This document shows positions 50,142-57,033 of a stretch of 64,000 bases of DNA, one piece after another. The stretch is from assembly GCF_900113335.1 (NCBI RefSeq), contig NZ_FOOX01000006.1, positions 62,001 to 126,000 of the forward strand, written 5' to 3'. The notes below the pieces were generated by a model, which searched no databases, was not told the DNA's origin, and worked only from the letters and a program-made list of their open reading frames with translations. The stretch is from Desulfotruncus arcticus DSM 17038. GTDB taxonomy: Bacteria; Bacillota; Desulfotomaculia; Desulfotomaculales; Desulfallaceae. Position 1 is the first letter of the stretch. Every line of letters begins with the position of its first letter. The translations under genes and the position numbers were made by a program.

Positions 50142-50173
50142 GCGCTATGGGAACTGGTTGAGCGCGTTTTTTT
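50141..50173 (+). terminator. Terminator with GC stem and T-run
   Basis: CGCGCT...AGCGCG followed by TTTTTTT, 80 bp after the FmdB-like stop. The third of three stacked hairpins and the only one with a classic U-tract. Confidence 0.85.
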
Positions 50174-50319
50174 AATCTTCGCACAGCCTGTAAGCTCGAA
50201 ATAAGTGCGACTAAGGTTTAGCGGTCAGGGGACACACCTCTGCTTATGGGTCAAACTTTTGGGTCGAGGAATGTCCCCAACGTATGGTCAAAACCCCACC
50301 TGAACCAGGTCTTCTTTAT
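50174..50319 (-). repeat. Dispersed repeat family 1, copy 3, rearranged
   Basis: It begins ATCTTCGCACAGCCTGTAAG like the other copies, but the GC hairpin is missing: the sequence jumps from one CCTGTAAG to the next (CTCGAAATAAGTGCGACTAA). A family 2 element (50226-50279) lies inside where copy 2 has CAGATGG. It resumes GGTCAAAACCCCACCTGAAC and ends CAGGTCTTCTTTA. The 200 bp after it (50320-50519) are AT-rich, with no gene, and must hold the DtxR-family promoter. Confidence 0.85.
50226..50279 (-). repeat. Dispersed repeat family 2, copy 3, nested in family 1
   Basis: AGGGGACACACCTCTGCTTA, TGGGTCAAACTTTTGGGTCG, AGGAATGTCCCC: matches copies 1 and 2 in arms GGGGACAYACCTC and GAGGTATGTCCCC. Located inside copy 3 of family 1. 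Confidence 0.85.
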
Positions 50320-50519
50320 TGGCAAGAAAATTGCGACCTAAATGTTATTTCTGTTATTTCGGCATTACTAATATTATTTTGGCATTATCGAGGCATTTAA
50401 TTAATTTACTTATAATAGAATCTAATAATACTTTGGATCGTCTAAGTTTTGCCTACCATTAGTTAAATATAAAGAAGTTGAATATAAAACTTTGGTCCAT
50501 TTAACAGGGGGTATATCTG

Positions 50520-50969
50520 ATGTTATCACCAAGCATGGAAGATTACTTGGAAGAAATTTATCGTTTTTCCCTGCACAACAATGTAGTACGGGTAAGTGAC
50601 ATAGCAAACCGCCTGGATGTAACCATGCCGTCGGTAAATAATGCCATACGCAATTTACATAATGAAAATTACTTAATTTACCAAAGATACAAGGAGCTAG
50701 TCTTGACTGACAAGGGTCGCCGGGTTGGGAAGTTTCTTGTCGAGAGAAACAGCATATTGCAAAGATTTCTTTTAACCATTAAATCTGATTGCGATGTGGG
50801 AGCGGAAGCCGAGGCAATGGAGCATTACCTATCATTACCTACTATACGGGCATTGGAAAGCCTGGTTGATTTCTTTGAAAACAACAGTAGCTGCAGGCAA
50901 AAATTCCTGCAGCATTGTGAATATAGAAAAGAAAAAGGGTTGGGGCTTATTGACGGCTATCAAGAGTAG
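50520..50969 (+). CDS. DtxR/MntR-family metal-dependent regulator
   Basis: The 149-residue protein has MEDYLEEIYRFS, HTH VVRVSDIANRLDVTMPSVNN, AIRNLHNENYLIYQRYKELV, LTDKGRRVGKFLVERNSILQ RFL and a C-terminal dimer/metal domain (ALESLVDFFENNSSCRQKFL). Iron-responsive DtxR members repress feo genes; manganese types repress mnt genes. It faces the FeoAB operon across a hairpin at 51005-51052, and a 22-bp palindrome is ahead of feoA, so iron is the likely metal. Start ATG follows AGGGGG. Confidence 0.85.
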   Translation: MLSPSMEDYLEEIYRFSLHNNVVRVSDIANRLDVTMPSVNNAIRNLHNENYLIYQRYKELVLTDKGRRVGKFLVERNSILQRFLLTIKSDCDVGAEAEAMEHYLSLPTIRALESLVDFFENNSSCRQKFLQHCEYRKEKGLGLIDGYQE

Positions 50970-51004
50970 TGTCAACCGGTTGCTCCGACAAGTTTTAAAA
51001 ACAA

Positions 51005-51052
51005 ATACCACGGGGGCAATGCCGCAAATAGCGGCATATACCTTCGTGGTAT
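51005..51052. terminator. Shared hairpin between convergent genes
   Basis: ATACCACG...CGTGGTAT with an inner ATGCCGC/GCGGCAT stem. It serves the plus-strand regulator (stop 50969) and the minus-strand FeoB-C (stop 51060) that meet here. Confidence 0.7.
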
Positions 51053-51059
51053 ATATCTA

Positions 51060-52457
51060 CTAAACTAACCCTAATGCGCGAACCAAGCTATTTATTATTA
51101 TACATATGACTACACCTACAATGGTAGGAATAGCCGCAGCCATAACAGTCCAGCGCCAATCCTTTTGTTCTCTTTGAATAGTGTAAAGCGTGGTGCCGCA
51201 GGGCCAGTGGCAGAGAGAGAATATTAAAGTGCATAAAGCAGTTAGCCAGGTCCAACCATGTTGATTAACTAAAAGATTGCGTAAATCAGCCAAACTATCA
51301 AGTTCTATCATTGAACCGCCACAAACATAACTCATGATTAAAATCGGTAAAACTATTTCATTAGCCGGCAGTCCCAAAATAAAAGCCATAAGGATAACAC
51401 CGTCCAAACCCATAAACCTGGCCAAGGGGTCCAGCCAGCCCGCTATGGTGGACAAAACGCTGGTATCGCCAATCATGGTATTGGCCAGTATCCACACCAG
51501 GCCACCGGCAGGGGCGGCTATAACAACAGCGCGGCCCAGTACAAATATGGTGCGGTCCAGCACCGAGCGCACCAACACCCGACCGAATTGCGGCACTCTA
51601 TAAGGTGGTAACTCCAGGGTAAACGAAGAGGGTTCACCTTTTAACAGAGTTTTAGATAAAACCCAAGAGACAGACAGTGTTATTGCTATACTAAATACCA
51701 CTAAACCGGCTATGCCCAGAGTTGCCACTACGCTGCTGAGAGAAAGAGATACTGCTCCGGCAATAAAGATACTGACCAGGGCGATTAAGGTTGGGAACCT
51801 GCCGTTGCAGGGCACAAAAAAGTTAGTTAGCGTGGCAATCAGCCTTTCCCTGGGCGATTCAATAATTCTACAGGCTATAATGCCGGCTGCATTACACCCG
51901 AACCCCATACTCATAGTTAACGCTTGTTTGCCATGCGCCCCGGCTTTTTTAAAGAACCGGTCCAGGTTAAAGGCAACACGTGGCAGGTAGCCCGCATCCT
52001 CCAACAAAGTAAACATCGGGAAGAATATAGCCATGGGCGGCAGCATCACCGATACCACCCAGGCCAAACCACGGTATACCCCAAGAACAAGAAAACCATG
52101 CAGCCAATCCGGAGCGTGCAAATACATAAACAAATCGGTTAACCTATCCTGCACCGAGAAAAGTACATTTGCCAATGCGGCCGACGGATAGTTCGCTCCT
52201 GTAATGGTAAGCCAAAATATCACTGCCAGTAAAGCAAACATAATTGGGAATCCCCATATGGGGGAGGTCAGTATATTATCAATTTTCCGGTCCCAATCTG
52301 TCCTTTGCGGTGAGGTATAACTTACAACATCATTTGTTAAATTTTCGGCAGTATTATAAATGCTTTTAACTATGCTGTCACGTACCATTAACTGTTGTTC
52401 ACCCATTAATTCCTGCGCTTCTTTCAGCAACCCGCCCAGGATAGTGTGCGTGCTCAT
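51060..52457 (-). CDS. feoB: FeoB C-terminal half: ferrous iron permease domain
   Basis: This 465-residue protein has about nine to ten membrane segments with FeoB Gate motifs: GFPIMFALLAVIFWLTITGA, SVMLPPMAIFFPMFTLLEDA, MSMGFGCNAAGIIACRIIES, NFFVPCNGRFPTLIALVSIF, AFILGLPANEIVLPIL. No GTPase domain is present. It overlaps the FeoB-N gene by 4 bp, so the two halves are made together. It has its own start (ATG 52457) inside the upstream stop, and no frameshift signature is seen in the sequence. Confidence 0.9.
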   Translation of the reverse strand: MSTHTILGGLLKEAQELMGEQQLMVRDSIVKSIYNTAENLTNDVVSYTSPQRTDWDRKIDNILTSPIWGFPIMFALLAVIFWLTITGANYPSAALANVLFSVQDRLTDLFMYLHAPDWLHGFLVLGVYRGLAWVVSVMLPPMAIFFPMFTLLEDAGYLPRVAFNLDRFFKKAGAHGKQALTMSMGFGCNAAGIIACRIIESPRERLIATLTNFFVPCNGRFPTLIALVSIFIAGAVSLSLSSVVATLGIAGLVVFSIAITLSVSWVLSKTLLKGEPSSFTLELPPYRVPQFGRVLVRSVLDRTIFVLGRAVVIAAPAGGLVWILANTMIGDTSVLSTIAGWLDPLARFMGLDGVILMAFILGLPANEIVLPILIMSYVCGGSMIELDSLADLRNLLVNQHGWTWLTALCTLIFSLCHWPCGTTLYTIQREQKDWRWTVMAAAIPTIVGVVICIIINSLVRALGLV

Positions 52458-53233
52458 GCCAGGACCTCTTGGGCCAACAATTCAACTTCATTGCCACAAA
52501 AGCGCTTATCTATGGCTTGCACCAGCTTCAAATCACCGTCTATCAAGCGCAACGCCACCCAGCGCGAATTTATTTTATCACCCATCAATGCCCTTATTTT
52601 AGGCTCCAGTTGGGCTATTGCTTTTTCCACCTCCGGTGAGTACCTGACAATGTTTGGTTTTGGCTTTACCCGTTCAAAGACTACATCGCTTAATACCTCC
52701 AACAGCCGGGGCAGCCCTTCTCCATTGCGCGCCGCAGTTGCAACTACAGGCACTCCCAATGACCTGCTTAATTTTTCGATATCTATGCTAATTTTTTTGC
52801 GCCGCGCTTCGTCAATTAAGTTTAAACAGACCACAACCTTATTAGTAATTTCCATAACCTGCAACACCAGGTTCAGGTTGCGTTCCAGGCAAGTGGCATC
52901 AACTACTACAATGGTAGCATCAAGGCGGGCAAAACATATAAAATCTCTGGCTACCTCCTCGTCAGCTGAATTAGCAAGCAGCGAGTAAGTACCCGGCAGA
53001 TCTATTAATCTATACCTATGACCGTTATGCACAAAGCTTCCCTCAGCCCGCAGCACTGTTTTCCCCGGCCAATTGCCGGTATGCTGCCTTAACCCTGTTA
53101 AAGCATTAAAAACCGTGCTTTTGCCCGTATTTGGGTTTCCCGCTAACGCGATAACTTTATCGCTATTGGCAACTTTAATATTTAATCCTTCCTTTGTTAT
53201 TGACCGCCCGGTCGATTGGTAAGTGAGTCCCAT
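52454..53233 (-). CDS. feoB: FeoB N-terminal half: GTPase domain
   Basis: The 259-residue protein has G1 GNPNTGKST (32-40), G2 TGNWPGKT, G3 DLPGTYSL, G4 NLIDEA and G5 ATAARNGEG, plus the helical spacer (GDI-like) region ending LLAQEVLA. In most bacteria this is fused to the permease; here it is a separate protein with a 4-bp overlap. ATG 53233 follows GGGGGATAAC. An N-terminal extension of about 20 residues precedes the G1 loop. Confidence 0.92.
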   Translation of the reverse strand: MGLTYQSTGRSITKEGLNIKVANSDKVIALAGNPNTGKSTVFNALTGLRQHTGNWPGKTVLRAEGSFVHNGHRYRLIDLPGTYSLLANSADEEVARDFICFARLDATIVVVDATCLERNLNLVLQVMEITNKVVVCLNLIDEARRKKISIDIEKLSRSLGVPVVATAARNGEGLPRLLEVLSDVVFERVKPKPNIVRYSPEVEKAIAQLEPKIRALMGDKINSRWVALRLIDGDLKLVQAIDKRFCGNEVELLAQEVLA

Positions 53234-53259
53234 TGTTATCCCCCTATTTTTTCATAATT

Positions 53260-53508
53260 TTATTTATTCCCGGGTGCCACAAGCACCATACTGGCCACTT
53301 CCTTACGCAGCGCTATAACAGCTCCCCTAATATTAAAAGCAATAGGGTCTCCCACCGGACTGCGGCGTATGACTTCTACCCTGGTGCCGGGTACCAGACC
53401 AAGGTCAAGCAACCTGCGCCGGTCTAAACCTTCGGCGACAACTTCCTTAACCAAGGCAAAAGACCCGTTGCCTAAACTGCTTAAAGTTAAAGTAGTTTTG
53501 TTATTCAT
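53260..53508 (-). CDS. feoA: FeoA: SH3-like ferrous iron transport protein
   Basis: The 82-residue protein begins TLTLSSLGNGSFALVKEVVA then LDRRRLLDLGLVPGTRVEV, PVGDPIAFNIRGAVIALRKE, the FeoA SH3-like fold. It binds FeoB and tunes GTPase/transport. ATG 53508 follows GAGGGAGGC; six codons upstream in frame are not used. The FeoB-N gene starts 26 bp downstream. Confidence 0.93.
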   Translation of the reverse strand: MNNKTTLTLSSLGNGSFALVKEVVAEGLDRRRLLDLGLVPGTRVEVIRRSPVGDPIAFNIRGAVIALRKEVASMVLVAPGNK

Positions 53509-53543
53509 ATAAATTGCCTCCCTCAAACTTTATTTGGATTTAG

Positions 53544-53565
53544 TTTGTTAATTGTATCTAACAAA
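53544..53565. promoter_or_regulatory. 22-bp palindrome upstream of feoA, candidate DtxR-family operator
   Basis: TTTGTTA-ATTGTATC-TAACAAA: 7-bp arms around an 8-bp centre, 36 bp ahead of feoA. The length and position fit a DtxR/IdeR-type iron box, and a DtxR-family gene is in the same locus (50520-50969). Confidence 0.6.
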
Positions 53566-53692
53566 AACATAATCAATACTATGAAGCAACTAACATAGAT
53601 GTTACTAACAATCTGTATTAAAAGTTGGTATAATAAACCAATCTGTTTAACCGGGGCAATTCAAGAATAAATTTATTATTCAAAAAAGGATA

Positions 53693-53722
53693 TTAACAAT
53701 TTATCGAGAATTGTTATATAAT
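53693..53722 (+). promoter_or_regulatory. Sigma-A promoter of the cbiM transcript
   Basis: TTAACA, 18 bp, TATAAT. The predicted start is near 53729, giving a 5' leader of about 230 nt before CbiM. Confidence 0.7.
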
Positions 53723-53728
53723 ATTACG

Positions 53729-53960
53729 ACGGTAAGAATCGTCAAATGGCCGTTTACGTAAAACGGGCCAAGCATTATTACAAGCTATTTAATTTATCGA
53801 TACCTAATAACTACAAGCCATGAAGGCTATACTCTGTACGAAACAGGGTTGTGTCTTGGTGGCTTTTAATTTTTTATTAGGCAGGTGATGTCATCTATTT
53901 CAACATTTAGAAGGCCCGGTACGACGTTTCTTAAATTAATAAAAAAAGGGGTAATGACAA
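53729..53960 (+). promoter_or_regulatory. Structured leader of cbiM with terminator-like hairpin
   Basis: Early hairpins ACGA...TCGT and GGCCGTTT-ACGT-AAAACGGGCC are followed, at 53815-53876, by AAGCCA...TGGCTT with an inner CTCTGT/ACAGGG stem and a T-rich run (TTAATTTTTT). This looks like an attenuator. It lacks the B12 box seen at 60600, and I could not match it to the NiCo riboswitch core, so the signal is unknown. Confidence 0.5.
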
Positions 53961-54617
53961 ATGCATATACCAGATGGTTTTTTAGATACTAAAACCTGGA
54001 TCAGCACCTATGCATTAAGCGCAGGCGCGCTGGCATACAGCATTAAAAAATCCAAGGAAGTATTGGAAGATAAACTTATTCCCAAACTGGGTATTATGGC
54101 TGCATTTATTTTTGCGGCACAAATGGTTAACTTCCCCATAGCCGGGGGCACATCCGGACACCTTTTGGGGGCGGCGCTGGCCACGGTGTTATTGGGGCCG
54201 GTAAGCGGTTGTCTGATTCTATCAACAGTGTTGGTAATTCAATGTTTGGCTTTTCAGGACGGAGGCTTAACGGCGCTGGGTGGCAATATTTTCAACATGG
54301 CTGTATTGGGAGTAATAACGGCTTACGTTGCATACTCATTACTCTCTAAAGTTTTAACCGGCACGATCGGTAGGAACATTTCCGTTTTCCTGGCCGCGTG
54401 GTTATCAGTTGTTATAGCGGCGTTTGGTGCCACAATGGAACTGGCAGCATCCAACACCATCCCTTTTAGTGTTGCTTTACCTGCAATGGTGGGAGTTCAC
54501 ATGCTTATTGGCATAGGAGAAGGGTTAATTACCGTAGCGGTGGTTAATTTTGTGGAAAAGGTTGGCTTTATCGATAAAACAGCCAAAATTAAGAACGGGG
54601 TGAGATCAAATGTCTAA
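53961..54617 (+). CDS. cbiM: CbiM: cobalt/nickel ECF substrate-binding membrane protein
   Basis: The 218-residue membrane protein opens with the invariant MHIPDGFLD, whose N-terminal Met and His2 bind the metal. It has about six membrane helices, with the motif MVNFPIAGGTSGHLLGAALA characteristic of the family. Its normal partners are CbiN, CbiQ and CbiO; CbiN follows with an 8-bp overlap, but no CbiQ/CbiO are in the set. Confidence 0.94.
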   Translation: MHIPDGFLDTKTWISTYALSAGALAYSIKKSKEVLEDKLIPKLGIMAAFIFAAQMVNFPIAGGTSGHLLGAALATVLLGPVSGCLILSTVLVIQCLAFQDGGLTALGGNIFNMAVLGVITAYVAYSLLSKVLTGTIGRNISVFLAAWLSVVIAAFGATMELAASNTIPFSVALPAMVGVHMLIGIGEGLITVAVVNFVEKVGFIDKTAKIKNGVRSNV

Positions 54618-54894
54618 TACCGTCAAAGTTTTTATTGCAGCGATTATAGTGGCTGCTTGTCTATCCCCCTTTGCCTCTTCTTTTCCCGACGGGCTGGAAA
54701 AGGTAGCGAAAGACAAGGGCTTTTTAGACAAAGGCGAAGGGAAAGAGATAATCTCCTCCCCCATCCCCGATTACGCGCTTCCCGGAGTCCACAATGAAGG
54801 TCTGGCCACTTCGACAGCAGGTGTGCTGGGCACTGTGCTCACCTTCGGAGCAGCTTACGGTTTGGGTAAATTAGTAAGAAAAAAAGGAAACTAA
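54610..54894 (+). CDS. cbiN: CbiN-like PDGLE-domain protein
   Basis: The 94-residue protein has a signal/membrane segment at the N-terminus (VFIAAIIVAACLSPFASSF), the PDGLEKVAKDKGFLDK motif and a second membrane helix (TAGVLGTVLTFGAAYGLGKL). It is the CbiN/PDGLE type, assisting CbiM in metal loading. Start overlaps the CbiM stop by 8 bp. Confidence 0.85.
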   Translation: MSNTVKVFIAAIIVAACLSPFASSFPDGLEKVAKDKGFLDKGEGKEIISSPIPDYALPGVHNEGLATSTAGVLGTVLTFGAAYGLGKLVRKKGN

Positions 54895-54936
54895 AGGTCT
54901 AATACACTATTTTCAATTAAATTCATGTGAAAGTTA

Positions 54937-55404
54937 ATGAGTATAATGGTTATGAATAAAAATAAAATTGTTCGTATAGCTGTTATAGACGGCCAAGGCG
55001 GTGGTATCGGCGCTCAAATCGTAAATAGATTAAGTGTATCCCTGCCGGCCTCCAAAGCGGAAATCTTAGCTTTGGGCACTAACTCCCTGGCAACCAGGCG
55101 TATGTATAAAGCGGGCGCCAATGATGCCGCCAGCGGTGAAAATGCGATTATTTATAACACCAAGCTGGCCGGCATCATATTAGGTACAGTGGGCATGATT
55201 ACACCATTTGGTTTTAACGGCGAGATGACCACTGCCGCAGCCGAAGCCGTAGCCCTGTCACCGGCACCCAAATTGGTTCTGCATTTGAATCGTTCCGGAA
55301 TTGAAGTTATCGGCAGCGCAGCCGAACCCCTGCCCCACCTAGTCGACATGATGGTTGACAGGGTCCGCCAGATGTTAGATTTAACACCACTAAGACAGCA
55401 ATAA
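54937..55404 (+). CDS. DUF3842 family protein
   Basis: The 155-residue protein has RIAVIDGQGGGIGAQIVNRL near the start, then ILALGTNSLATRRMYKAGAN, DAASGENAIIYNTKLAGII and GMITPFGFNGEMTTAAAEAV. These match DUF3842, a Rossmann-like family of clostridia with unknown function. Three in-frame Met codons start it; none has a strong ribosome site. It lies 42 bp after CbiN, and its gene neighbourhood with CbiMN suggests a link to metal or B12 physiology. Confidence 0.8.
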   Translation: MSIMVMNKNKIVRIAVIDGQGGGIGAQIVNRLSVSLPASKAEILALGTNSLATRRMYKAGANDAASGENAIIYNTKLAGIILGTVGMITPFGFNGEMTTAAAEAVALSPAPKLVLHLNRSGIEVIGSAAEPLPHLVDMMVDRVRQMLDLTPLRQQ

Positions 55405-55436
55405 GATAGCAATCTTCCCCAAATAAAAAAGCGCAC

Positions 55437-55490
55437 AGCGGGGTTACCTCTCCCCCAAAGGCAGGTAACCTCACATGCCGGGGTCTTTTT
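55437..55490 (+). terminator. Terminator-like hairpin with possible pseudoknot after DUF3842
   Basis: GGTTACCT (55442-55449) pairs with AGGTAACC (55463-55470); the loop carries CCCCC (55452-55456) that can pair with GGGG at 55480-55483. TTTTTT follows. This is the layout of an H-type pseudoknot ahead of a U-run. It could be an ordinary terminator or a small regulatory RNA. Confidence 0.55.
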
Positions 55491-55606
55491 TCACCCGTAA
55501 CCGGCATTAGCATTCATGTGGTTAAAATTAGCTTTTTTATGTCAAAAACTAATTAACATATTAACAATTTAATGCTATAATAATTTTAAGGCTTATTGGG
55601 CTGGGC

Positions 55607-55780
55607 ATGGCTCTGGCCCTGAAATGCGATTTTTGCCTCGCTGTGCATATTAAGGCGCTGAAAGCGCTGGGCGCCAGTTTGGAGGAAGTGCTGGAAGTGT
55701 GCAGTGTGGGTATGCTGATGCACGGTGGTCCGGGTATGGCTTACAGTACGCTGGTAGTTAAATTGTGGAATGAAAATTAA
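55607..55780 (+). pseudogene. N-terminally truncated carboxymuconolactone-decarboxylase/AhpD-like fragment
   Basis: MALALKCDFCLAVHIKALKA then LGASLEEVLEVCSVGMLMHG and GPGMAYSTLVVKLWNEN match the second half of CMD/AhpD-type domains, including the CxxC and its following H. The usual N-terminal third (the helices ending KxKELIALGIA) is missing. The frame upstream is open but has no family sequence. The 57 codons end 20 bp before the zinc-wHTH start. Confidence 0.6.
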
Positions 55781-55799
55781 ATTGGGAGGTGAAGATAAT

Positions 55800-56168
55800 A
55801 TGATTTGCGCCAAATGCCAGAGCGAAATTCCACCCGGTGACGAGATGCAGTTACATGGTCAAACTGTATGTGAAGATTGCTTTATAATTGGTGTTCAACC
55901 TCCGAAAACCTGCGACGTGGCGGCCGTGCATAGTGCAGTCACCCACCGCAAGCTGGCCGGCCAAACCGGGACGGAAGGATTGACGGAACTGCAAAAAAAT
56001 ATCTATCAATTTGTAAAAGAGAAAGGCAAAATCACCCGTCCGGAAATAGCAGCACATTTTAATTTGCAACAGTGGGAGCTGGAAAGAAATTTTTCCGTAT
56101 TGCGTCATTGCGAACTTTTAAAAGGAACCAAAGAAGGCAACACCATTTATATTACAACTATGGATTAA
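55800..56168 (+). CDS. Zinc-knuckle protein with C-terminal winged helix
   Basis: The 122-residue protein has a LIM-like/zinc-ribbon N-terminus (Cys3, 6, 24, 27: MICAKCQSEIPPGDEMQLHG, VCEDCFIIG) and a C-terminal winged helix (LTELQKNIYQFVKEKGKITR, IAAHFNLQQWELERNFSVLR, LLKGTKEGNTIYI). It resembles small DNA-binding regulators with a zinc N-domain, but no family name is known to me. ATG 55800 follows GGGAGGTGAAGATAAT. It is preceded by the CMD fragment. Confidence 0.7.
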   Translation: MICAKCQSEIPPGDEMQLHGQTVCEDCFIIGVQPPKTCDVAAVHSAVTHRKLAGQTGTEGLTELQKNIYQFVKEKGKITRPEIAAHFNLQQWELERNFSVLRHCELLKGTKEGNTIYITTMD

Positions 56169-56300
56169 TTTTGGAGCATCAATACATCTGACTTCCCCAA
56201 TTACTATGTAAAGTTTCCTAAATTTTTAATAGATTCAAATCCATTATTTTTCCAGCAGAAATCAACAACATAATTTAATTTTCCACTGGTAACCTCACCA

Positions 56301-56352
56301 AAAAGAGCGAGGGCCGTACCGGCGTAGGACAGCCCTTGCTTCTATCTTTTCG
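56301..56352. terminator. Bidirectional terminator
   Basis: AGCGAGGGC/GCCCTTGCT, nine pairs with one wobble, with T-runs on both sides. It lies between the zinc-wHTH gene and the converging mgtC-like gene. Confidence 0.75.
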
Positions 56353-56413
56353 TTTTAACAGGGATATCAGGTCTAATCGGACTGTATTCAATAATGCGCA
56401 TTGGTTTTAATTC

Positions 56414-56875
56414 TCATTCATTATCGTCCGTTTCCAGGCCCAAACGTTTAATCAGCCGGTCCAGTCTCAGCGTAATGATAGCTAAACCCGCGGCCAGAAG
56501 CATCGGAAGGTACATACCGGCTCCAATACCCGTGCCAACCCCGGCGGTAAGCCATATGCTGGCTGCGGTGGTAAGCCCGCTAACCCGGTTTTTTTCCTTG
56601 AATATGATCCCCCCGCCGATAAACCCTACACCAGTCACTATCTGTGCGGCAATACGCGTCGGGTCCATATTGCCGTATGGAGGCAAGCCCGCGAATTGCT
56701 CAAAACCATATGCACTGATAACAGTAAACAACGCTGTGCCCATGCAAACAAGAGCATGGGTGCGCAGCCCTGCCGGTTTATGTCTTTTTTCCCTTTCCGC
56801 TCCTAACAGAATACCCGCAAAGAAGGCCAGTATAATTCTAAGAAGTATCTCAGCTTGCAAATCCAAATCAATCAC
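56414..56875 (-). CDS. MgtC/SapB-family membrane protein
   Basis: The 153-residue protein has four membrane segments with family motifs: ILLRIILAFFAGILLGAERE then KRHKPAGLRTHALVCMGTAL, PTRIAAQIVTGVGFIGGGII, FKEKNRVSGLTTAASIWLTA, GVGTGIGAGMYLPMLLAAGL. MgtC proteins affect magnesium or phosphate homeostasis. It is a single gene, upstream of the cobalamin operon end. No magnesium leader peptide seen. Confidence 0.9.
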   Translation of the reverse strand: MIDLDLQAEILLRIILAFFAGILLGAEREKRHKPAGLRTHALVCMGTALFTVISAYGFEQFAGLPPYGNMDPTRIAAQIVTGVGFIGGGIIFKEKNRVSGLTTAASIWLTAGVGTGIGAGMYLPMLLAAGLAIITLRLDRLIKRLGLETDDNE

Positions 56876-57033
56876 CCTGGATAGATTTATCTCAGCATAG
56901 CTTTTCCAGGGAAAAAAGGTTTATTCTCCATAAATTCCGTCAGCCAGCGTCTTTTCACCCACACGAAAGGTGTGTAAAATCAGCCCCGCAAGGAGATTAA
57001 CGCTAATGCTTAAAAACTACTTTAAACCATCCC

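Noticed and set aside
51060..53233. FeoB as a frameshifted pseudogene
   Set aside because: Both halves have complete domains, the second has its own ATG with a 4-bp overlap, and codon use is normal on each side. A genuine gene split is more likely.
53729..53960. Leader of cbiM as cobalamin or NiCo riboswitch
   Set aside because: The B12 box and P3 motifs are absent, and the GGGCUGC / AGCGGCAA blocks I remember for the NiCo aptamer are not found. Left as unassigned structured leader.
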